Origin: Jongsikchunia kroppenstedtii DSM 45133
Lineage (GTDB): Bacteria; Actinomycetota; Actinomycetes; Mycobacteriales; Mycobacteriaceae
Direction of reading: 5' to 3'
Length of the DNA: 64,000 nucleotides
Assembly: GCF_000380485.1 (NCBI RefSeq)
Contig: NZ_AQYG01000037.1
Location: 1 to 64,000, forward strand
The notes under the pieces were generated by a model that did not search any database, was not told where the DNA came from, and worked only from the letters and a program-made list of their open reading frames with translations. Positions 17,138 through 26,306 of this stretch are shown here, in pieces. A program made the translations under genes and the position numbers. Every line of letters starts with the position of its first letter. Within the stretch, counting starts at the first letter, position 1.

Positions 17138-18873
17138 TCCGCGGATACTTCACGATCCTGGCCGACGAGCGCGGCCGAATGATTCAGTTCCTCGCGTGGG
17201 CAAGCATTTTCGGGATCGCGCAGGGGCTGGCGATGCTGGTGCTGGTGCCGATCGCCCAAGCCTTCCTCGACGGCAACCTGGACACGGCGGCGCGATGGCT
17301 GTGGGTGCTGCTCCCGCTGGTCATCGTTGCCTCGGGCACCTTCTACGTGCAGGCGATGAAGGGAATGCAGATGGCCTTGTACACCATGCGCGCCCTGCAT
17401 CACCGCCTCGGCGATCACCTCGTCACCCTGCCGCTCGGGTGGTTCAGCCGTGAGCGCGTTGGGCAGGCGTCGCAGATCGCCGTCAAGGGAACGTTGTTCG
17501 TGGGCAGCGCCGGCGCGCATCTCTTCACGCCGGTCGTCACCAACGCGGTGAGTTCGGTGACCGTGGTGATCGGGCTCCTGTTCATCAACTGGCAGATCGG
17601 TCTCGTGGCGGTGCTCGGTCTGCTGGTGCTGTGGGCCGTGGGGGCGGGTGCGAGCCGCATGACCGCATCCGCGGAGAACCTTAATCACGGTGTCGCCGTG
17701 GACGTCAACAATCGCGTCGTGGAGTTCGCCCGCGCTCAGCCGGTGCTGCGCGCGTTCGGCAAGACCGGCACCGAGTATGTCCCGCTGCGCACGGCCCTGG
17801 ACGAGCAGCATCGGGTGGGAAAGACAGCGCTGACCCGATCGGTCGTCGGGATCATGGGCAACGGCCTCGCGGTGCAGGCGGTGTTCACGGGCATGCTGGC
17901 GTTCTGCGCGTGGATGGCGGTGACCGACCGGATCGAGCCGGCCCTGCTCATCGCGGTCATCGGTCTGGTCGCCAGGTTCACCGATCCGATCGCCGAACTG
18001 GCCCAACTCGGATCCGCGCTGCGGACTGCCGGTACCGAGATCGACCGAATCGCGGAGATACTAAAGACCGAGGCGATGCCGGTACCCGCGCTGCCGCAGC
18101 AGGTCGACACTGTCGGCGAGCTGGAGTTGGCCGGGGTGGCCTTCGGCTATGCGAACGCTGCAGCGGATCGGCCAGTACTGCAGGACATCAGTTTTCGCGC
18201 CAGCCCGGGCACGTTGACGGCACTGGTCGGACCGTCCGGGTCCGGCAAGACCACGGTGACGCGACTCATCGCCCGGTTCTACGACGTCGATCAAGGGGTC
18301 GTCCGGGTCGGCGGGGTCGACGTGCGCGATCAAGAAGCCGAAAGCTTGATGAGCCAACTGTCACTCGTGTTCCAGGACGTCTACCTGTTCGACGACACGC
18401 TGTGGGAAAACATCAAGATCGGCAATCCCGGTGCGAGCGATGACGAGGTTCGCGCGGCAGCCGAGGTGGCCGGCGTCGACAGCATCGTGCATCGCCTGCC
18501 GAACGGTTGGCAGAGCCGGGTCGGGGAGGCCGGAACCGCGCTCTCGGGTGGGGAACGACAGCGAATATCGATCGCTCGTGCCCTGATAAAGAACGCTCCG
18601 ATCGTGTTGTTCGACGAGGCCACGAGCGCTCTGGACCCGGAAAACGATGTGCACGTGACGGCGTCGATCCGGGAACTGGCTGAGCGCAGCACGGTGCTGG
18701 TGATCGCGCACAAGCTGTCCACGGTCGTCGGGGCCGACCAGATTGTCGTCTTGACGCACGATGGTCGGATCGACGACATCGGTACTCACGACGAACTTCT
18801 TGCCCGGGGCGGGCAGTATCGCGAGTTCTGGGATCAGCGGATGGCAGCCGTCGGATGGTCTATGGCCCACTAG
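17134..18873 (+). CDS. Siderophore ABC transporter half-subunit (IrtB-like)
   Basis: A 579-residue half-transporter, about the length of mycobacterial IrtB. The membrane domain spans about residues 15-310. The ATPase has Walker A GPSGSGKTT (about 365), signature LSGGERQRI (about 470), Walker B IVLFDEATSALDPEN (about 490) and an IAHKLSTV H-loop. Start ATG 17134 is four-base coupled to the preceding gene, with GGAGAGAG as ribosome-binding site; the longer frame from 17053 only overlaps the first gene. Both subunits have complete ATPase motifs, so both sites may be catalytic. It converges on the SWIM gene six bases away. Confidence 0.86.
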   Translation: MIRGYFTILADERGRMIQFLAWASIFGIAQGLAMLVLVPIAQAFLDGNLDTAARWLWVLLPLVIVASGTFYVQAMKGMQMALYTMRALHHRLGDHLVTLPLGWFSRERVGQASQIAVKGTLFVGSAGAHLFTPVVTNAVSSVTVVIGLLFINWQIGLVAVLGLLVLWAVGAGASRMTASAENLNHGVAVDVNNRVVEFARAQPVLRAFGKTGTEYVPLRTALDEQHRVGKTALTRSVVGIMGNGLAVQAVFTGMLAFCAWMAVTDRIEPALLIAVIGLVARFTDPIAELAQLGSALRTAGTEIDRIAEILKTEAMPVPALPQQVDTVGELELAGVAFGYANAAADRPVLQDISFRASPGTLTALVGPSGSGKTTVTRLIARFYDVDQGVVRVGGVDVRDQEAESLMSQLSLVFQDVYLFDDTLWENIKIGNPGASDDEVRAAAEVAGVDSIVHRLPNGWQSRVGEAGTALSGGERQRISIARALIKNAPIVLFDEATSALDPENDVHVTASIRELAERSTVLVIAHKLSTVVGADQIVVLTHDGRIDDIGTHDELLARGGQYREFWDQRMAAVGWSMAH

Positions 18874-18879
18874 CGAGGG

Positions 18880-19617
18880 TCAGCCGCCGGATCGTCGCAG
18901 CGCCAGGTAGAGCTCGGCGAGTTCGTCGATCGACTCGGCGATGTCAAGCTGATTGGTTCCGCTGGCCCGCAGTGCCGCAGCCAGTTTCGTGGCGTCGAGC
19001 TCGGTGAAGGGGTCGATCGGTGGCGGCTGCGGAAGCGGCGGTAGGGCGGCGGTGGGGGGCTGCAATCGACGGCGTGACGGCGTCGTTGACGGGTTCTCAT
19101 CGGTCCCGCGCAGTGTGGCGAGCAGTCGGCCGAGGTCGGCGCCCATCATCGTCAGCAGCGCGGCGGGGTTGTCGTCGATGACGGTCGTCAGTTCGTAGCT
19201 CGTCGCCAGGACATGGATGCAGCGCACCGTCTCGTCCGGGCAGCTGCAGGCCGACCGTATGTCCGCGGATTCGGTCGGAATGATCAACTCACCCAGTATC
19301 TTCGGCTGCTCGCCGCGGGCGACGGCCATCAGATCCGGGGTGGCGTCGGCGCGGGCCAACAGTTCCAGAACGGTGTCGGAATCGACGGTGCGGGTGGTCA
19401 GTTCGACCTCGAACGGATCGAGCTGGCTGCCCTGCACCATCGCCGTCACCACGCCGGGCCGCACGCGCAGATCCATCACCTGCCGATCGCGGAAGTAGCT
19501 GCGCGCCTTGTTGACCCGGCGCACGTCGCTGGGCTGATCGATCACCGCGAGCAGCGCCTTCGACCAAGGGGTCAGCGCGTAGCCGCGGATCGGCTGTTTC
19601 TTCTTGCGGGCGCTCAT
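18880..19617 (-). CDS. SWIM zinc-finger protein, partner of SNF2 helicase
   Basis: A 245-residue protein with a SWIM-type zinc finger, SACSCPDETVRCIHVLA (about residues 126-142, CxC...CxH). SWIM domains bind DNA or proteins. The start ATG (19615-19617) overlaps the TGA of the upstream SNF2 helicase by four bases, so the two are translationally coupled and probably act together; SWIM proteins are regularly paired with SNF2 ATPases in bacteria. The C-terminal quarter is Pro-rich (TAALPPLPQPPPIDPF) followed by a predicted helical end. The longer frame to 19857 lies inside the helicase gene. Precise role unknown; DNA repair or chromatin-like remodelling is a guess. Confidence 0.83.
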   Translation of the reverse strand: MSARKKKQPIRGYALTPWSKALLAVIDQPSDVRRVNKARSYFRDRQVMDLRVRPGVVTAMVQGSQLDPFEVELTTRTVDSDTVLELLARADATPDLMAVARGEQPKILGELIIPTESADIRSACSCPDETVRCIHVLATSYELTTVIDDNPAALLTMMGADLGRLLATLRGTDENPSTTPSRRRLQPPTAALPPLPQPPPIDPFTELDATKLAAALRASGTNQLDIAESIDELAELYLALRRSGG

Positions 19618-22493
19618 TCGCTGACCGCCTCGTCGCGTAGTCGCATCAGATCGAAGAGCTCGTCGTCGCCGATCTCCGACAGCCAGTTCTCGCCGACCGA
19701 CACCGTCAGGTCGGACAGCTCGCTCTTGGCGGTGATCATCTGGTCGATCCGTTCCTCGAGCGTGCCGACGCAGACGAACTTGCGCACCTCCACGCGCTTG
19801 GTCTGCCCGATGCGATGGGCGCGGTCGGTCGCCTGGTTCTCGACCGCCGGATTCCACCAGCGATCCAGGTGCACAACATGATTCGCCGACGTCAGATTCA
19901 ATCCGGTGCCGCCGGCCTTGAGGGACACCAGCAGGGCCGGCGGGCCGCCGCCATCCTGAAAACGTTCGACGATGCCCATCCGCTCGGCGCGCGTGAGGCC
20001 GCCGTGCAGAAAGGGGACGTCGCCGTCGAGCTCGCGGGACAGCCAGGGGCGCAGGATCTCACCGAACGCGGTGAACTGGGTGAAGAGCAGCGCGCGCGCG
20101 CCGTCCGCGGCGACGCCGGCGAGCAGGTCCTCCAGCAGTTCGACCTTGCCGGATCGATGCGCGCCCCCACGCAGCACCGCGGACCCGTCGGCGAGGTAGT
20201 TGGCCGGGTGGTTGCAGACCTGCTTCAGCCGCGTCAGGGCGGCCAGAACGGTGCGCCGGCGCAGCGCGTTGTTCCGTTTGTCGGTGGTGGATCCGGTGAG
20301 CGCCAGCATCAGATCGTCGACCACGGCCCGATAGAGCGCCGCCTGCTCGACCGTCAGGTTGGTGCGCAGCACCAGCTCGGTCTTGTCGGGGAGGTCGGCG
20401 ACGATCGTCGGATCGGTCTTGACGCGTCGCAGAATGAACGGCGACGTCACCGCCGTCAGTCGGCGTACGGCCTCGGGATCCCGCTCGCGCTCAATCGATT
20501 CGGCGAAGCGCGCCTTGAAGACGGACGGCGAGCCCAGCATTCCTGGATTCACCAGATCGAGCACCGCCCGCAGGTCTTCGAGGCGGTTCTCGACGGGGGT
20601 GCCGGTGAGGGCGATGCGATGGCGCGCGCCGATCTTGCGCAGCGCCTTCGCCTGCGCGGTGGCGACATTCTTCACGTGCTGCGCCTCGTCGACGACCAGC
20701 CGATGCCAGGGAACGTCAGCTAGGGTCGCCGTATCGCGAGCGGCCAGCGCGAAGGTGGTGACGGTGACGTCGCACGCGGCGGCGGCCGCGGTGAACTTGG
20801 TTCCGCGAACACGGTCATTACCGTGATAGACAAGGACTTTGAGGTCAGGCGCGAATCGACCGATCTCGCGTTCCCAGTTGCTGACGACCGACATCGGGCA
20901 GATGATCAGGGTCGGCCCGGCGTCCGGATCGCGGGCCAGTCCGGCGCAGATCGCCGCTATCACCTGGATGGTCTTGCCCAGACCCATGTCGTCGGCGAGC
21001 ACTGCACCGATCCGCAGACCTTCCAGATGCTGCAGCCAGTCGAGCCCGCGGCGTTGGTAGGGCCGCAGCTCGGCGTCGAGGGTCGCGGGCTGCTCGGTCG
21101 GCGGCGGCGCCAGCGTGCCGCCCCTCGCGATCTCGTCCAGCCAGCCGAGGCCGTGCACCGAGTCGACCGGCACCGGCAGCGCGTCGTCGGCGCCCGCCAC
21201 CAGGTTGAACAGTTCGCCCATATCGGCGGGCTGGCCGGATGCCGCGAGGGCCTGTTGTGCGGCAATGAATTTGGCGGCCCGGGTCAGCGCCGCTCCTTGT
21301 GCGCGCACCCAGACGCCGCGCACCCGCACCAGATCGCCGGCCTGGTTCGCCAGATGATCCAGCTCGGCGGCGTCGAACACGTCCGAGCCGATGGCCAACT
21401 GCCACTGGAAATCGCGGATCTCATCGAACCCGACGATCGCGTCGCGGCCGCGGCTCATGCCGACGGGTTGGCCGCGCAGGTGCAGGCGTGGCCGGACGGT
21501 CGCCAGTCCGCGCGGCAGCAGGACGTCGAATCCGGCGGCGCGCAGCTGGTCGGCGCCGGTGTCGAGGAGCTCCTCGACGGCGGCGGTCGGCAGGAGGAAA
21601 TCGAGTGAATATCGGTCATGTCGAGCGGATTTCAGGGTGGGGAAGGCCCGCATGGCGCCGGCCAGCTCCGTGGTGATCTGATCGACGTCCGCCGGATCCA
21701 TGCCGCGCAGGTCGACGGCCTCGTCCGGCTTATCGATGCTGCGCTGACACACCTGCAGCCGCCAGTAGTCGATATCGGCATCGTCGAGCGCGTCGGAATC
21801 GTCGTCGGGTTCGAAGAGCCTTAGCACGACAGAGGATTCGCCATCGGTCACCGAGTACGCCCACTCGGCCCAGGCCCGAGATGCGCCGGCCAGCCGGTCT
21901 GGCGCGATCGGTTGGGTGTCGGCACCGAGCATCAGCGCGTTGACGATCGGGGAGCGCAACGCCGAGACCTTGCCGACCAGCTGCCTCGCCTGCTGATCGA
22001 CCAGCTCCTCGCAGAAATCGTCGACCGCGGCCGTTCCGCCGTTGTCCCGCAGCAGCTGCGGTGTCGCGGTGGCGAGGTCGCGGCGCCATTGCCGCCACGT
22101 CGGTGTCTCCAGCGGGCGCCACCGCAGCGTGGCCTCGCCGGCGGTCCGGACGATTCCCGGCACCACCGAACCCGCCGCAACGAATGCCTCGACCCCCTGC
22201 CGGATATGGCGATAGAAGGCGAGTTCGGCGCCGGGCTCGTCGATCGTCAGCGAATCGAGCAGCTCGGTGGCTGCCGACGGACCGAGCGTCAGCGACGCCG
22301 CGAGAATCCGGCGGCGGTCGACCGTGAGCTCGATGCGGCGACGCAGGGTGCGACCGGAGATCAAGGCGGCGATCGGCCCCGGGAGATCGTCCGGGACCGG
22401 TTCGGAGACCGGCGCACCATCGGGGTCGCTGAACCACAGCGATAACCCGACACCCGGGCGCCAGATGGCGCGCGGGCTGGTCGCTGGGGACAT
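19614..22493 (-). CDS. SNF2/RapA-family DEAD-like helicase (HelZ type)
   Basis: About 959 residues. A long N-terminal region precedes a SNF2 ATPase core: LADDMGLGKTIQ (Walker A, about residue 500), VVDEAQHVKN (DEAQ box, about 600), LTGTPVENRLEDL, RRVKTDPTIVADLPDK, and in the second lobe SLKAGGTGLNLT and RAHRIGQTKRVEVRKF (motif VI, about 895). These double-strand DNA translocases remodel protein-DNA complexes. The start is uncertain: the frame is open to 22685, but that overlaps proA and its promoter. ATGs at 22491-22493 and 22500-22502 are plausible and I give the former. It is coupled to the SWIM gene and diverges from proA. Confidence 0.88.
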   Translation of the reverse strand: MSPATSPRAIWRPGVGLSLWFSDPDGAPVSEPVPDDLPGPIAALISGRTLRRRIELTVDRRRILAASLTLGPSAATELLDSLTIDEPGAELAFYRHIRQGVEAFVAAGSVVPGIVRTAGEATLRWRPLETPTWRQWRRDLATATPQLLRDNGGTAAVDDFCEELVDQQARQLVGKVSALRSPIVNALMLGADTQPIAPDRLAGASRAWAEWAYSVTDGESSVVLRLFEPDDDSDALDDADIDYWRLQVCQRSIDKPDEAVDLRGMDPADVDQITTELAGAMRAFPTLKSARHDRYSLDFLLPTAAVEELLDTGADQLRAAGFDVLLPRGLATVRPRLHLRGQPVGMSRGRDAIVGFDEIRDFQWQLAIGSDVFDAAELDHLANQAGDLVRVRGVWVRAQGAALTRAAKFIAAQQALAASGQPADMGELFNLVAGADDALPVPVDSVHGLGWLDEIARGGTLAPPPTEQPATLDAELRPYQRRGLDWLQHLEGLRIGAVLADDMGLGKTIQVIAAICAGLARDPDAGPTLIICPMSVVSNWEREIGRFAPDLKVLVYHGNDRVRGTKFTAAAAACDVTVTTFALAARDTATLADVPWHRLVVDEAQHVKNVATAQAKALRKIGARHRIALTGTPVENRLEDLRAVLDLVNPGMLGSPSVFKARFAESIERERDPEAVRRLTAVTSPFILRRVKTDPTIVADLPDKTELVLRTNLTVEQAALYRAVVDDLMLALTGSTTDKRNNALRRRTVLAALTRLKQVCNHPANYLADGSAVLRGGAHRSGKVELLEDLLAGVAADGARALLFTQFTAFGEILRPWLSRELDGDVPFLHGGLTRAERMGIVERFQDGGGPPALLVSLKAGGTGLNLTSANHVVHLDRWWNPAVENQATDRAHRIGQTKRVEVRKFVCVGTLEERIDQMITAKSELSDLTVSVGENWLSEIGDDELFDLMRLRDEAVSE

Positions 22494-22590
22494 GGCGACC
22501 ATCGTGGCACGGCAGGCCGACATATCGAGCCTGTCTCCGGCCGGCAGGAGGTCGGCGCAGGCCAGACAGAACGCGCTGGACGCGGGTGGA

Positions 22591-22596
22591 TACCCT
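22591..22596 (+). promoter_or_regulatory. Putative -10 element of leaderless proA promoter
   Basis: TACCCT lies 6 bases before the proA ATG at 22603. Confidence 0.5.
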
Positions 22597-22602
22597 GGAT
22601 GA

Positions 22603-23883
22603 ATGAGCGCATCCGAGGCCGCGCAGAGCGAGGTAGAGCAGACACCCGTGGAGCAAACCGTCAGGGCCCAGGCCACCGCGGCCAAGGCTGCGGCGCGCGA
22701 GGTGGCTCAGCTGACCACCCTGCAGAAGAACGCCGTATTGACGGCCGCCGCGGAGGCGCTGGTCGCCGAGACGAAGACGATTCTGAAGGCCAACGATTCC
22801 GACATCGAGCGCGCCAAGGCCGCCGGCACCGAGGAGAATCTGCTCGACCGGTTGCGGCTGACGGCCGAGCGCGTCGTCGGCATCGCCGATGGCCTGCGAC
22901 AGGTCGCCGCGCTGCCCGACCCCATCGGCAACGTGCTCGCCGGAAAGACCCTGCCCAACGGGCTCGAGTTGCGCCAGGTGCGCGTCCCGCTCGGCGTCGT
23001 CGGGATGGTCTACGAGGCCCGGCCGAATGTCACCGTCGATGCCTTCGGTATCGCCCTCAAGTCCGGCAACGTGGCATTGCTGCGCGGTTCGTCGTCGGCC
23101 GCGGACTCGAACGCGGAGTTGGTGCGCATCCTGCGCGGGACGCTGACCGCCCATGGCATCACCGCCGACGCGGTGCAGCTGCTGCCCGCGCATGACCGGT
23201 CGAGCGTCACCGCGCTGATCCGCGCCCGCGGCCTGGTCGACGTGGTGATCCCGCGCGGCGGCGCCGGGCTGATCGCGGCGGTCGTCGAGCAGGCGACGGT
23301 CCCGACCATCGAGACCGGCACCGGCAACTGCCACGTCTTCATTGATCGCGATGCCGATCTGGACAAGGCCGAGGCGATCGTCCTCAACTCGAAGACTCGT
23401 CGCCCCAGCGTCTGCAATACCGCGGAGACAGTGTTGATCGACGCGGCGATCGCCGACGTGGCGATGCCGCGGCTCACCGCGGCCCTGCAGGCGCACAGCG
23501 TCGTCATTCACGGTGACGAGGAAGGCATGGTGCCGGCCACCGATTCGGACTGGTACGACGAATACCTGAGCCTGGACATCGCGATGAAGGTCGTGCCCGA
23601 CATCACCGCGGCCATCGATCACATCGCGCAGTACTCGACCGGCCACACTGATGCCATCGTCACCGAGAACCTCAAGGCCGCAACGAAGTTCACCGCCGAG
23701 GTCGACTCGGCCGCGGTGATGGTCAACGCGTCGACCGCGTTCACCGACGGGGAGCAGTTCGGCTTCGGCGCCGAGATCGGCATCTCCACCCAGAAGCTGC
23801 ATGCGCGCGGTCCGATGGGCTTGCCCGAGCTCACGTCGTCTAAGTGGACGGTGTGGGGCGACGGCCAAGTTCGTCCCAAATAG
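22603..23883 (+). CDS. proA: Gamma-glutamyl phosphate reductase
   Basis: Second step of proline biosynthesis: NADPH-dependent reduction of glutamate 5-phosphate to the semialdehyde. The 426-residue protein has the aldehyde-dehydrogenase fold with [19 protein letters not shown] (about residues 125-143), [16 protein letters not shown], the [10 protein letters not shown] segment and the catalytic cysteine in [15 protein letters not shown] (about 275). The N-terminal 20 residues are a Glu/Thr-rich extension. proB and obgE, which precede proA in M. tuberculosis, are not upstream here; the neighbour is the SNF2 gene, so this is a rearrangement point. A short direct repeat spans the stop codon. Confidence 0.96.
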   Translation: MSASEAAQSEVEQTPVEQTVRAQATAAKAAAREVAQLTTLQKNAVLTAAAEALVAETKTILKANDSDIERAKAAGTEENLLDRLRLTAERVVGIADGLRQVAALPDPIGNVLAGKTLPNGLELRQVRVPLGVVGMVYEARPNVTVDAFGIALKSGNVALLRGSSSAADSNAELVRILRGTLTAHGITADAVQLLPAHDRSSVTALIRARGLVDVVIPRGGAGLIAAVVEQATVPTIETGTGNCHVFIDRDADLDKAEAIVLNSKTRRPSVCNTAETVLIDAAIADVAMPRLTAALQAHSVVIHGDEEGMVPATDSDWYDEYLSLDIAMKVVPDITAAIDHIAQYSTGHTDAIVTENLKAATKFTAEVDSAAVMVNASTAFTDGEQFGFGAEIGISTQKLHARGPMGLPELTSSKWTVWGDGQVRPK

Positions 23884-23903
23884 GCACATTCGTCCCAAGT
23901 AGG
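23870..23903. repeat. Short direct repeat across the proA stop codon
   Basis: Two 15-base copies (23870-23884 and 23889-23903) of TTCGTCCCAA[A/G]TAGG differ at one base. The first contains the proA TAG. It looks like a local duplication of the gene's last bases. Confidence 0.6.
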
Positions 23904-23952
23904 TCCGCCCGCGTCGCAATCCGCCCGCCCCAGCAGAAAGTCGAATCCTCGT

Positions 23953-24861
23953 ATGACTGAGCAGAATCTGGGCGTCGGCCCGGCGACGGTGCCGAGCTTC
24001 ACCGATGTGGACGAGGTCCGCGCGCAGCTGGCGCAGACCGGCTACCTCGCCGATGAAGCCACCGCCACGGCCGTCTTCCTCGCCGACCGGCTCGGCAAGC
24101 CGCTGCTGGTCGAGGGACCGGCCGGCGTGGGTAAGACCGAACTGGCGCGGGCCATTTCGCAGACGTCGGGCAGCGAGCTGGTGCGGCTGCAGTGCTACGA
24201 GGGCATCGATGAGGCGCGGGCCCTGTACGAGTGGAATCACGCCAAGCAGATCCTGCACATCCAGTCGAGCGGCGACCGCGGCTGGGAAGAGACCAAGACC
24301 GACATCTTCGCCGAGGAATTCCTGCTGCCGCGGCCGCTGCTGAAAGCCATTGCCAGCGAGAACAAGACGGTGCTGCTGATCGACGAGGTCGACAAGGCCG
24401 ACGTCGATGTCGAGGGCCTGCTGCTGGAGGTCCTGAGCGACTTCGCCGTCACCATCCCGGAGATGGGGACCGTTGCGGCGCAGACCCGTCCGATCGTGCT
24501 GCTCACGTCGAACGCCACCCGCGAGCTGTCCGAGGCGCTCAAGCGTCGCTGCCTGTACCTCTACATCGACTTCCCGGATGCTGCCCGCGAGCGTGAGATC
24601 CTGGCCAGCCGCGTTCCGCAGCTGAGCGATTCGATCGCGCAGGAGCTGGTACGCATCGTCGGGGTGCTGCGCGGGCTCGACATCCGCAAGAAGCCGTCGG
24701 TGGCCGAGACGATCGACTGGGGCAACACGCTGCTCGCCCTGGGCGTCGGGGCCGAACCCGGAAAACGATTGGACGACAACACCGTTCGCCGCACGCTGGG
24801 CGTCGTACTCAAACATCGTCCCGACCTGAAGACCGCACTCAAGGAACTCAAGCTCGGGTGA
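23953..24861 (+). CDS. MoxR-type AAA+ ATPase (CoxD-like)
   Basis: A 302-residue AAA+ protein with Walker A VEGPAGVGKTELA (about residues 51-63), the MoxR insert, Walker B VLLIDEVDKADVD (about 142-154) and sensor-1 VLLTSNATRELSEALKRRCLY. MoxR ATPases act as chaperones that insert metals or assemble protein complexes, usually with a VWA-domain partner. That partner follows at once: the TGA overlaps the next GTG (GTGA, 24858-24861). The pair corresponds to Rv2426c/Rv2425c of M. tuberculosis and to CoxD/CoxE, which mature carbon monoxide dehydrogenase. No CO dehydrogenase genes lie nearby, so the client is unknown. Confidence 0.9.
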   Translation: MTEQNLGVGPATVPSFTDVDEVRAQLAQTGYLADEATATAVFLADRLGKPLLVEGPAGVGKTELARAISQTSGSELVRLQCYEGIDEARALYEWNHAKQILHIQSSGDRGWEETKTDIFAEEFLLPRPLLKAIASENKTVLLIDEVDKADVDVEGLLLEVLSDFAVTIPEMGTVAAQTRPIVLLTSNATRELSEALKRRCLYLYIDFPDAAREREILASRVPQLSDSIAQELVRIVGVLRGLDIRKKPSVAETIDWGNTLLALGVGAEPGKRLDDNTVRRTLGVVLKHRPDLKTALKELKLG

Positions 24862-26288
24862 ACGCTCCCGCCGCTGAACCACTCGTCGCGCACCTGGCGT
24901 CCTTCGTGGACGAGTTGCGCGATCGGGGAATCGTGGTCGGACCGTCCAAGCTGATCGATGCCGCCGAAGCGGTATCGGTACTGAATCTCCTGGACCGCAC
25001 CAGTTTCCGTGAGGGCCTGGCCTGCACGCTGCTGGACGACATCGCCCATCGCAAGGTGTTCGACGTGGTGTTCGATCTGTGGTGGCCGCTCGGGGGCGGC
25101 GCCCGGTCGGTAGTCGACGAGCGGGAGTTGCCGCGGGATGAGGCCGGCGAGATCGACATTCCGCAGTTGCGGGATCGGCTGGCGCAGCTGCTCGCCGACG
25201 ATGCCGCGCAGAGCGATGGTCGGATGGCCGACATGGTGGCGCAGATCGTCGAGCAGCTCGGGTCGTATCAGTCGACGCGCGGACCGGCCTTCTCCACGTA
25301 TCAGGCGATGTCGTCGGTCAGTCCGCAGACGCTGATCGCATCGATCGCGGCGGCGATGGCGCAGGCGGCAGGGGAGCCGGCCGACGGTGATGCGCCGCGC
25401 CTCGGCACCCAGGCTCGTTACCGCAGGTCGGCGTCCGATCGCGTGCAGCAGTTCTCCTCCGACATCGAGGCGGAGACCCGGCGCCGGATGGTCGCCGAGG
25501 CCGGCCGGGAGCGGGTCGGCGAGTATGCGGTGCCGCTACTGCCGGAGCAGATGAACTTCTTGTCGGCGATGGCGGCGGAACAAGCCGAGCTGCGACGCAC
25601 CGTGCAGCCGTTGGCCCGGCTGCTGGCGGCGAAGCTGGAGATCCGGCGCCGACGCAACAATCGGGGAGCGGTCGATGTGCGGCGCACCCTGCGCAAGTCG
25701 ATGTCGACCGGCGGGGTGCCGATCGATCTGGTCCATCGACGCCCGCGGCCGGGACGTCCCGAACTGGTGGTGTGCTGCGATGTGTCCGGTTCGGTCGCCG
25801 GGTTCAGCCAGTTCACCCTGCAGCTGGTTTATGCCCTGCGGCAACAGTTTTCGAAGGTGCGGGTGTTCGCCTTCGTCGACACCGTCGACGAGGTCACCGA
25901 CTACTTCGACCGGTCCGACGACTACGCGAACTTCGCCGAGACGATGTCCACGATGTTGCGGGAGTCGGCGGTCCTCACCCGCGACGGGCATTCCGACTAT
26001 GGCCACGTGCTGCGCGGATTCGTCGACAACTACGCCGATTCGCTGACTCACCGGGGCGCCCTACTGATCCTCGGCGACGCCCGCACCAACTTCCGCGATC
26101 CGCGGGCGGACGTGCTGGCGACGCTGGTCGACAAGGCCCGTCACGCCTACTGGCTCAACCCCGAGGAACGGAACCTGTGGGACACCGGAGACTCGGCCGC
26201 CGGGGAGTACGCGGACGTCATCGACATGTACGAATGCCGCAACGCGACACAGCTGGCGGACGTCATCGCAAACCTGTTGCCCATCTGA
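24858..26288 (+). CDS. VWA-domain protein (CoxE-like), MoxR partner
   Basis: A 476-residue protein whose C-terminal half is a von Willebrand factor A domain with the metal-ion-dependent adhesion site CCDVSGSVAGF (DxSxS, about residue 307), a threonine/aspartate region around ALLILGDARTNF, and a preceding basic segment (RRRRNNRGAVDVRRTLRKS). It resembles CoxE, the partner of CoxD MoxR ATPases. The GTG start overlaps the stop of the ATPase gene, so the two are made together, probably as a metal-insertion or assembly chaperone; the client cannot be named. It is followed 18 bases later by nadD, which has its own -10 element. Confidence 0.88.
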   Translation: MNAPAAEPLVAHLASFVDELRDRGIVVGPSKLIDAAEAVSVLNLLDRTSFREGLACTLLDDIAHRKVFDVVFDLWWPLGGGARSVVDERELPRDEAGEIDIPQLRDRLAQLLADDAAQSDGRMADMVAQIVEQLGSYQSTRGPAFSTYQAMSSVSPQTLIASIAAAMAQAAGEPADGDAPRLGTQARYRRSASDRVQQFSSDIEAETRRRMVAEAGRERVGEYAVPLLPEQMNFLSAMAAEQAELRRTVQPLARLLAAKLEIRRRRNNRGAVDVRRTLRKSMSTGGVPIDLVHRRPRPGRPELVVCCDVSGSVAGFSQFTLQLVYALRQQFSKVRVFAFVDTVDEVTDYFDRSDDYANFAETMSTMLRESAVLTRDGHSDYGHVLRGFVDNYADSLTHRGALLILGDARTNFRDPRADVLATLVDKARHAYWLNPEERNLWDTGDSAAGEYADVIDMYECRNATQLADVIANLLPI

Positions 26289-26292
26289 CCAG

Positions 26293-26298
26293 TAAAGT
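26293..26298 (+). promoter_or_regulatory. Putative -10 element before nadD
   Basis: TAAAGT lies 8 bases before the nadD ATG at 26307. Confidence 0.45.
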
Positions 26299-26306
26299 CA
26301 CACTTC

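Noticed and set aside
21730-24882. 1050-residue minus-strand open frame across the SNF2 start, proA and MoxR genes
   Set aside because: It is antisense to proA and the MoxR gene, whose products match known families along their length. The antisense product is rich in Arg, Gly, His and Asp with no family motif, typical of high-GC shadows.
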